From the NCBI GenBank assembly GCA_002314515.1, contig DCGB01000045.1:9008-39086 (forward strand): 30,079 bases of DNA, written 5' to 3'. A model generated the notes under the pieces. The model worked only from the letters and a program-made list of their open reading frames with translations, searched no databases and was not told the origin of the DNA. The DNA comes from Solobacterium sp. UBA1789 (lineage in GTDB: Bacteria; Bacillota_I; Bacilli_A; Erysipelotrichales; Erysipelotrichaceae). Position numbers and translations under genes: made by a program. Below, piece by piece: positions 27,701 through 30,079 of this stretch (the first letter of the stretch is position 1; every line of letters starts with the position of its first letter).

Positions 27701-30079
27701 ATAGAAAGATAAGATTCTAACTTTCTTAGCATTAATTGCAACACCATCAGCACTTGAAATCTGATTAGCAGCTAATACAGCCATGACGAAGGAAGCATTT
27801 ACGCTAACTGCGCCAGCAGAAATTAATTTAGATTCGATTTCAGAAACAGCTCTGACCTTACCATTTGAAACAACAGAAACAGTATAGCCATCAGCATTGA
27901 TAGTACCTGAACCGATAATAACAGCATTAGCAACTGACTTAACCTTAGAAATAGCTGCATTGACATGAGCAGAAACTAAACCACCACCTGAACTTGGAGC
28001 CAGTTTAATAATACTCTCGGCATTGTAATCAACAGAAACCTTTACATCGCCAGCAGCGTTGATAACGCCATTATTTAAAACTTCAAGAATAGACTCAATA
28101 GTACCCTTTGCATAAGTATAAGCAGCAATAGTACCAACACCTACAGCAGAGATACCATATTCGAATACCTGAGCAACTGCCTTAGTATTAGCAACAGCAG
28201 CAACCTCGATACCACCAGCATAAGAACCTTCCTTGACAATAGTCAGGTTACTAGCAGCAACCTTAGCGCGACATGTTGCATTAGCAATAGCAGTAGTAGC
28301 ACTTACACCAACAGTAACTGGACCAGCCTGCATAGAAACCAGGAAAGTCTGAGCCATATCAGTGAACTTAATAGTAGTTGTGTCAGACTTCTTCAAACCA
28401 TACTGGACTTCTAAAGTCTTAACAGGAACACTTGTATTCTGAGTTGACTTAACTGTCAACTTTCTAATAATCATTTCCGCATTACTTGAAACTAAGGCTT
28501 CCTGAATACCCTTAGTAACAGCAATTGGAACTGAACAGCAAACTGTAAATGAGAAACCAACACTGGCACTGGCAATGATAGATCTGGCCATTGCATTACC
28601 ATTCATGACGATAGATACTTCATTAGCATCTAACAAGCCACTAGTTGTACCTCTTAAATCACTTAAGAAATGAGATTCATTTAAAGCAACAGCGATGTTA
28701 ATAGCAACTGAAGCACCACCAGCCTTACCAGACAGAATATTTACAAATGCTTCAGAAGAACTTGCAGATTCACCAACAACAAGCTTGTTGATATACATCT
28801 TACCATCAACGCCAACAACATTAGCACTGATAGCACCAATCTGAGAAATACCAACACAGGCACCAGCAGCAACGCCACCAACAACCAAACTTGTGATAGT
28901 TACACCAGCATCACCATTGATCTTAGAATCAACTAATACTTTATTAGTCTTAGTTGTACCACCATTAGAGATATTGAAACCATCGAGTAAAGCAACAGAT
29001 ACTACACGGTTAAAGTTCATTGCCACAATACCATTGACAGCAACTAAACCACCGGCAACACCGACACCTAAGACAGTTGAAATACCATGAATATTATTCT
29101 TAATAGAAATATCATCAGCAACGATTGTACCTAAGACATCTGACTTAACAGTACCAACACCACCATTATTTGTAATATAAGGAACAGAACCGACAAATGT
29201 CATAGCCTGAACATTATTTACAACAACAGCAACTGTAGCACCAATAGCAATTTCACCTAAAGAAACAGAGATAATGAAAGCCTTAGCTGTAGCATCAACA
29301 TCAGCCAATACATCCAAATCACCATTCTTAATAAATAACTGAGCACCACGGGCAATATAAGTATTTGCAACTGTTCTATTGAAGACCAGAGCAACACCTG
29401 CAGAAACAGCACCCAAACCACCAGCTAAAGAAGCAGCAGCACAACCAGCTAATGTATCAGCATCAGTAATAACTTCAACATGCTTAACAGACTCTTCTTC
29501 AGAACCAATAGTACTATGAGCACCAATACCAGTAGTAACCTGACCAGCAAAGTTTACATAACCAACAGAAGCAGCAACACCAGCAGTACCAGAAATAGCA
29601 ATACCGATAACAGCAGCCTGAACTTCACCAAAGTTCATAACGCCCTTAACCTGGACATTATCAGCCTTTGTAACGCTACCATCTAAAACAGCATGGATAT
29701 CACTGTAAACAAGCATTACAGCACAAGCAATACTGATACCAGCAGTACCACCACCAGCAACAGATAAAGAAATAACTCTAACTGTTGAAGCATTAGCATC
29801 CTGAGAAATCAGTTCAGCTTCTCTTAACTTGTCAGTAACCTTTTCCTTAGTCTTAGCAGCAACTCTTCTTAACTTAGAAGCTAAGTTCTTATCGCGGTTG
29901 CTTGCATTATCATCCATCTTCTCATCAGCGTCAGTTAAAGGAGCATCGCCACTCTTCATGAATGGATTATTGCTTAATGAACGAGGATCAGAACCAGTAG
30001 AAGCCTTAACAATGACATCTCCACCAGCAGATAATACAGCACCCTCCTGAACTTCAGCATTAACATTACTTGAAGCAAT
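12704..30079 (-). CDS. Giant membrane-anchored surface protein (at least 5,791 aa), beta-solenoid with coiled-coil insertions
   Basis: One open frame of 5,791 codons plus stop runs off the right edge; the 40 codons before the first ATG in view (29959) are also open, so the true start is outside. In protein order: Ala/Val/Ser/Gly-rich beta repeats, including 56-residue units (27613-26606); mixed beta region (about 25000-23100); nine Tyr-rich LPxxA modules (23113-21758); beta-solenoid with a recurring GxIG...P motif; a helical insert (about 19600-18190); solenoid again; a longer helical insert (about 16510-14465); solenoid; a juxtamembrane domain; a Glu-rich linker; one membrane helix and a KKKKKNDE tail. 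There is no LPxTG. The beta repeats resemble Fusobacterium leukotoxin LktA and filamentous haemagglutinins, by memory of family style. Lysine is mostly AAG in the stretches read, hinting at strong expression. Likely an adhesin or very long surface fibre. Function is unproven. Confidence 0.88.
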   Translation of the reverse strand: MASSNVNAEVQEGAVLSAGGDVIVKASTGSDPRSLSNNPFMKSGDAPLTDADEKMDDNASNRDKNLASKLRRVAAKTKEKVTDKLREAELISQDANASTVRVISLSVAGGGTAGISIACAVMLVYSDIHAVLDGSVTKADNVQVKGVMNFGEVQAAVIGIAISGTAGVAASVGYVNFAGQVTTGIGAHSTIGSEEESVKHVEVITDADTLAGCAAASLAGGLGAVSAGVALVFNRTVANTYIARGAQLFIKNGDLDVLADVDATAKAFIISVSLGEIAIGATVAVVVNNVQAMTFVGSVPYITNNGGVGTVKSDVLGTIVADDISIKNNIHGISTVLGVGVAGGLVAVNGIVAMNFNRVVSVALLDGFNISNGGTTKTNKVLVDSKINGDAGVTITSLVVGGVAAGACVGISQIGAISANVVGVDGKMYINKLVVGESASSSEAFVNILSGKAGGASVAINIAVALNESHFLSDLRGTTSGLLDANEVSIVMNGNAMARSIIASASVGFSFTVCCSVPIAVTKGIQEALVSSNAEMIIRKLTVKSTQNTSVPVKTLEVQYGLKKSDTTTIKFTDMAQTFLVSMQAGPVTVGVSATTAIANATCRAKVAASNLTIVKEGSYAGGIEVAAVANTKAVAQVFEYGISAVGVGTIAAYTYAKGTIESILEVLNNGVINAAGDVKVSVDYNAESIIKLAPSSGGGLVSAHVNAAISKVKSVANAVIIGSGTINADGYTVSVVSNGKVRAVSEIESKLISAGAVSVNASFVMAVLAANQISSADGVAINAKKVRILSFYNVNNNSESADVTTPSANNNYGAFALVGAPLVSVSGFKLAANIGLAYSSSVVRAVLYGASPKTSEDIYINTFANSYADTQVCQPTVSVSAVNAGVTYVKAFARGTYEAGVNSTNSNSNIEARNIYIGSGYRTKAYSVTGPIGGGVSLSVASVSVNIARAYTQSAANSYLINAGSGNIKGNVVVKTVGDSVALADVLKYTVSISLVDAAANHLLTYSMASQQAFTNFGKDMVIGGNLDVTSTLDGQSYAKVGNSEGVSLSLVEGSVNIAKAFTATYNNAYIAGYNGAVVKALKAKVLAKSNTSANAIALKPVSVSVASVCGSYALSDCYDQVYAHVGNGNAFTLDLNGSADVKAQSKTTSYTECASGVSVSLVSGSGNDVIAFIGDAAAQTVKAYVAANAKLIANGDISIVAENVGTIEAKLTAGFKISGISISSNNVTTVSTYRTDAYVAANAYVESKNGSVTIKAINTANANSLVNGDGCGILVSADFKAALNYITQNCEVYVDKNAVVKAHDNINISTDVNANASAHTNANSGGIFSGGSLTATQTIGRNVNLKINNATVNARFGNLNIILEIGRKDRIYTAADGSSVGLVGIGGAHAKTELVNSGKLSVEGSQLNADFGTLNLMTNVSESGSYVNGDFSAGGLGGSPTANVYDNVAVLSGVVTVSGSKVRATNVNIASQIKELYLYANAYSKLVAAGGAGFAQARFNLAFINQVNIVNKSEVTAYNNASILTSSTPSKGGTNIETKAKAVMVSLAGYIESTAAVDGTVNSTSLISNSTVRGYNVSLNSTAFNGGVSQSSKGTKVSIFAVKDVNTRYGVVNGNTVNADSGSVFEIGGAAVGAKVGIDENGKIYQTGLLGKISSSVSADKVVLNGKMIPRGTGTLSAAGVDLSKAVVNYYDGSKLEIDTYFPGTTVLCAIDMNTANGEPKMYAAKFGKVNKISPELPSSIKIDSYNGGDLLFGNVVANEHGSTNINWINGAGNLLASYITVEGNKITPLWTVKLNITNAKNIGTSTNEYYSEDEYSIALGKMAEQKNNTYFQVFMCKHNNVNPGITATASGDVFFEPILVEVNRMYTLTAASSNKAVDGRIILGDISTDGVLDIHMSDPRRINYTPEAGGVCVATPETGLVYVDGTGNDSVALKGAALERYFKEVDDDGNKMYVLPDNSILILDENDKVVSFNGYELYQRMLFGEETTNRVILATDVVDGYTYYASFDYTLGKLEVEEGFSSDFTVYLTAEQIKLLKTKGLSDGTNVNHIYDYVNYVVEVCKNGTWGTLEYASELDRQNENDCEIILSILMNGTAKYNLKNGGFGNYYNNTEELPDLSLLDSKVKFYKLTVNYNSDKHYTQNVILMAYNDIEYLGLYSVHYYYDDDDEEWYISADVASAGTRKTDYILTNGSTSDEESVGHSYTKVGPSQHKNQDIEGSGSTSYYALTVIKSVMQDVDNDKKYVDTPVYRIANCDVTEYGDYRVFYEYAKDAEGNDTTTIIGGLVTLNTLSNEITYYVGSVVVSTEEEDVTINEEIENHYYYFEDEEETVKKYIDLPEGIVDDTDDESGLVAEKVVVGQKDHSVIIESTKTSYYYINADGEEVEIKLPTDAVYDSLKKAYSGTVTISPVKLEIVRKEADTYYYMDGDDKVAIDLPANAQSIGEGQYSATITVEQEVDVTIYEVEGKFYYKEGTKLVELDELPEDAVEGSEENTYTIKQTQNVDVNITISKDADAYYKLGEDGVSHVTVDSLDGYTEDTENGYWTKTTKLADEDVTVDVFVKETGRFKFADPRDGHEGTTNYLDELPEGAVYVVEEDGCYYIATVTLDLEKDIYKEVIKKYDYTTEDGNIHYIEELPEDAEKVEGEDHKYSASVTVKETSVKIRIDVTDAGDYYANITKLAELPDEAVDNGDGTYSLDVTIKGKDQTVTVYNNETYGYFYFNQYGDDVFAIAELPDDAQDAVASKRVSRVIYLPAINNIYNVTETVAVGKDGKVYTKLNGLQYIETVDGDITTNYGANGSSTVSGDGTTVTLTDRPLKLEKVLDEIAKDAAGNYYYLTTNNYVNTWNLATKQVSGTSTLINNAEGTTLYEITANGCRLYENGVAKYNYENEEISPVEAVGTTFSMAKVKSTEESQNRYDINKLESKKAEVFFWYDGGYYELSDANDTNGITDNIISLHNVYDTLTASKDDKNNTVLETILNKYGAGATDGIEYKFTSGTGNLVNRNTVNDDTSYYSGSQSIEVKDTNMQFEKNIVILEGGSFDIIALNGSVTGLNVTLQADAKFRVLALGTGDGQGLITFDDIIVNGKPVSGSAEPGSYLEFTSDGQITVKTLQIVNQGEANILSYHGGFNVINTDPDKPSIEVGNGSTLIINVEDDITMDSLSIHNDTGNIVKLYSTNGNVIIPDVSITLGAEATGKGNDVVVDAMGNIAIDKLFMSNTSNPTLKLENKLVMKTHAKVDGDATIRGKLLSYDWIITNSIVDANIAGDIVIDNAKNVDYADYDPEVRFNTPLIVNKGSVVNLTSNDGGFLSSGLDTKVKEIKLRTIDVSDSTLKIVASKNIEISLVNVEHSDITLDSLDGSLLFDKVNVSGISNVTLAANNNIDLLHQTDVEGKEQHAAITYDETTYDKKNAKTSTLTLTAGRNIGNTAKWMYIDVPDTVKPVVTLVNSFYIDAQKQIPWDIYQYFNTNGVGIEGINLALNNKTALNFLGYSDVQYFISLFDLDTNEKLAQWMIDHLGDNAADTATKKNFYNYVKDYEDLITLTNNNKALEAENVADLLKASSVLNSSALAKAIKAAYQAAYDEQYAQYELDKAEFEANPLNEGLVFGDFMFDEAGEYRKAFKAGIESTELTNSDKLAIVTYLLYVNDEYVANNDSSYIFGERDKTELVNELFYNGANLDKEYADILSAALRATYSSKSEVKAELDKANKDLTAAQTAYQKAYGTQLTELDNLNNTVNKMIAAAKFADEAVLAEFKAEAYKTVNAKVAKFADELSLLTTDDDKKALVNTYAEELMNELNQLATNSGVDFSTKISNTKSIFNLKVSYENKVSEAEATYLTIAQVEARIQLLTQRYKELCDSFADEDQAREIVDRVKEIVVGDPDQGEDSAYTKAIKALEAAEKTLAAKQGAYETFSLDKTLTADYLKLAREDMMLAVADVIAARNALADLRNELYSLINTHVVANGRDFEMVIGEMYGSAHIYNTGDITITVDPNAADTELRPMILARAAAGKVAINHNKDGKRISDIILTNVRSEYGDVTIKNLGGSIYAADLDEVTNEDFAKQEWIYRNDGLDYENAYVNGAWTNPVELDSLFAQNFFLNLGPRVGLCDQDSVKNFEKLHIIGGNLTLYAAGSIGSRFSPLLTETRSYTYEKVVNVTGNNDPYGFGTYNRGDLIDQFYGQKYLEYFADKQAAYDVYYNEFYYPTSKEYVHGYKVIGASNLITLLEENVGTFADDNNVVPAGYRYIAEMVDADGVKSTYGIELAVEYYWLRIYDYSKPMTVNAVAMGGDLYMVETTGSVNIGEIHAENDLSYIIPEDINDGRTEQQKADNTPNIYAKGNATFTTGEDDVNPVFGTKENPLLVSVGTIDEDGKLVGGLTLRTTDKDVNLKVKDILVLNATCADSHYEIDVISDYGSVVLNDMNPDTKVLSGHIYAKGSVSINTVGDIGTKAKPFEITDKVTYYYEGEKQVGKVDFNGKNVYLNILEDSANDAEVSGSAILGRSVADGELVLNAAGYLVDGNDNSLSALLIELADRQYAYNEAKNELESALAYKASLDNNHSAQKVKDLEQAIIDKNDEATAKNDEIGSLCGELDALLLDLEAKQTDLDNYNKIDLVALKNDPNATKDDIHKALAELVAKEKALADATSLVNAKREEIRVANAEYSAINDEIEALTKEYEDAVAYNTNVPDYITRKTTERNAYKDRIKELDALLLTETDPVAIQAIKDERSQLRDNVLALDKDIRKAIRALDELTKVNGTIDEATAALNERADELDALKKMVEAQMALDEAIHRNEAEGSDLSANNELAKRYIYAATNAMVQAVDANKDSTVIATIQKAIDEALLVDKLVSDAERLTVTDLNNLTADDIALLEVLGLTVESSKEDIIKAVVDYQNTILGITDAIDEFEELGSGNESQAQITVDTYKQLIKSYDEIVALQRIVDEKTVAYKNAEEAYNKAKLAFDTIVAKLGVKHQSLVNGEQYNEILNKLMKDSEFMKLYRAYVNAENAMADAKDELDAANNDLNTKAQQISQLRDIVDQEEVTNELIHIDNKINSNNDEISDLTRLASGTTPAGDWAKARSALNAQKTVVYNAEKELEKQVNRLKDLVKDAVDYEYLIGQSLTENTVATDIRPDDVDYSKLPLDTRKEVEDQISLIRETQNNLAKEYEKEQDLQEEFDVLNDRVYSLIRENEELQEEFNSISAENGISGTSNKDIIRNSAANQLNVDDTTITVEKGDTSDEAKIGRSLDDAQDATLTVNGNAVIRTGGGFGDAGEDVDGVKSQMITTDIKGTLDLVANGGVDIASEDSLRLVQVVAEDDVRLETLGNITSAAAKSPVIKGNDFEAVAITGSEEESDGTHSVGTENKPLNVDVKGIKGTADDIALNNSNKENTELGDITANNNVYLNLNGSATPEDDDSIINADKVTLKAKGDIGVVTEETKDQFNENVEQSNEDGRVKKLPGSINLITDELDMSGDNINISNSSEELKIDNLEGKQIFITDEGNLRTGDDGIIKGEEIYINSNGNIGTPVEELRIRGAKEVVTNTIYGHLNYRILKNKASVASEPIRYRLRTRWDEVTDLGGVVGFLPRSAKFEFSALDLDPEVEGYDLLKKAADSEYFLAGMNVEAKYNTYGIIVIVRLPEDCELENGTTVYALTSIKGHVYVAEGIVRDGNAIFNSRGLKKDTAVSYVVITEEGLEGLDILNTLGITEKGIIRQYFSKLVLKYIDEHIPERMEKEEEPKQEEVVEDVEEVVDEIAAESPNYLPVVVGVGLAAAAIYFFLVKKKKKNDE
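14465..16510 (-). other. Second, longer helical (coiled-coil) insertion in the giant protein
   Basis: About 680 residues with strong heptad character: LEQAIIDKNDEATAKNDEI, GELDALLLDLEAKQTDL, ALAELVAKEKALADATSLV, DELDAANNDLNTKAQQISQL and EKEQDLQEEFDVLNDRVYSL. Like the first insertion it is bracketed by solenoid sequence (ADGELVLNAAGYLVDGN before; DDTTITVEKGDTSDEAKIG after). Helix-breaking stretches rich in Gly, Pro or Asp suggest several antiparallel hairpins and not one straight rod. Confidence 0.75.
18190..19600 (-). other. First helical (coiled-coil-like) insertion in the giant protein
   Basis: About 470 residues change abruptly from beta-rich Gly/Asn/Val sequence to Ala/Glu/Lys/Leu helices, for example KSEVKAELDKANKDLTAAQT, AKVAKFADELSLLTTDDDKK and AIKALEAAEKTLAAKQGAYE. 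Solenoid-like sequence (GDITITVDPNAADTELRP) resumes directly afterwards, so the helices look inserted into one continuous beta fold. Confidence 0.7.
21758..23113 (-). repeat. Nine-copy Tyr-rich 'YY...LPxxA' protein module
   Basis: Within the giant gene, 452 residues divide into nine units of 53, 48, 46, 48, 51, 54, 52, 45 and 55. Each begins with an aromatic run (YYYF, YYYI, YYYM, FYYK, YYKL, FKFA, YDYT, YYAN, YFYF). Eight then carry (D/E/K)LP-x(1-2)-(A/G), for example ELPEDA, DLPANA, ELPDEA and ELPDDA; the fifth is degenerate (DSLDG). Each closes with a beta strand such as YSATITVEQEVDVTI or YSASVTVKETSVKI. I do not recognise it as a named domain. Confidence 0.75.
26606..27613 (-). repeat. 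Six tandem beta-repeat units of about 56 residues (LktA-like)
   Basis: Within the giant gene, units of 54, 59, 55, 56, 56 and 56 residues add exactly to this 1,008-base stretch. Each starts with a strand such as LVSVSGFKLAANIGLAY, TVSVSAVNAGVTYVKAF, GVSLSVASVSVNIARAY, TVSISLVDAAANHLL or GVSLSLVEGSVNIAKAF. A mid-unit segment follows (AxxNAYIxGxxG), then a strand such as GNLDVTSTLDGQSYAK. Related but less regular units extend toward 30079 and to about 25000. The pattern of an alternating hydrophobic strand plus a GN(L/I)xV strand resembles filamentous-adhesin repeats. Confidence 0.7.

Noticed and set aside
12704..30079. Many short plus-strand and out-of-frame open frames inside the giant gene
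   Set aside because: They are shadows of a repetitive, codon-biased coding sequence; none has a ribosome site or protein-like domain.

Overview
The window comes from a low-GC Gram-positive bacterium (Bacillota). Evidence is the LPxTG-type sorting signals, a class C sortase, strong GGAGG-type ribosome binding sites, AT-rich intergenic DNA and hairpin-plus-T-run terminators. A gut or oral Erysipelotrichia or Clostridia lineage fits the style of the surface proteins, but that is inference and no marker gene fixes the taxon.

Layout. (1) 1-3960, minus strand: a compact sortase-assembled pilus operon, read signal peptidase I -> LPDAG adhesin/tip pilin -> LPNTG major pilin -> class C sortase (cut by the window edge). 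Genes overlap or abut. Upstream are four helically phased direct repeats and a TATAAT box with no good -35. (2) 4040-5913, minus: an ABC-2 type exporter operon (ATPase, permease, HTH-AbrB fusion regulator) closed by a terminator. (3) 6062-9111, plus, divergent from the ABC operon: metallo-beta-lactamase-fold hydrolase, multipass acyltransferase-like membrane protein and MFS transporter, closed by a terminator. (4) 9104-10429: a double zinc-ribbon protein of unknown function between two decayed gene tails. (5) 10444-12631, minus: a GNAT-type acetyltransferase and a membrane-anchored TPR protein, each with its own terminator. (6) 12704-30079, minus: one uninterrupted reading frame filling the rest of the window and running off its right edge, encoding at least 5,791 residues of a giant cell-surface protein.

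The giant protein is the outstanding feature. In protein order it has a long Ala/Val/Ser/Gly-rich beta-repeat region resembling leukotoxin (LktA)/filamentous-haemagglutinin repeats, with a clear run of about 56-residue units; a mixed beta region; nine copies of a Tyr-rich 'YY...LPxxA' module of about 50 residues; and a beta-solenoid interrupted twice by long alpha-helical, coiled-coil-like insertions of about 470 and 680 residues. It ends in a juxtamembrane domain, an acidic linker, and one transmembrane helix with a KKKKK tail. It has no LPxTG motif, so it appears to be a membrane-anchored fibre and not a sortase substrate, although a sortase operon lies elsewhere in the window.

The window reads as a surface-structure locus (pilus plus giant fibre) separated by small transport and regulatory operons. 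A functional link between the pilus, the TPR protein and the giant protein is inferred from position only.
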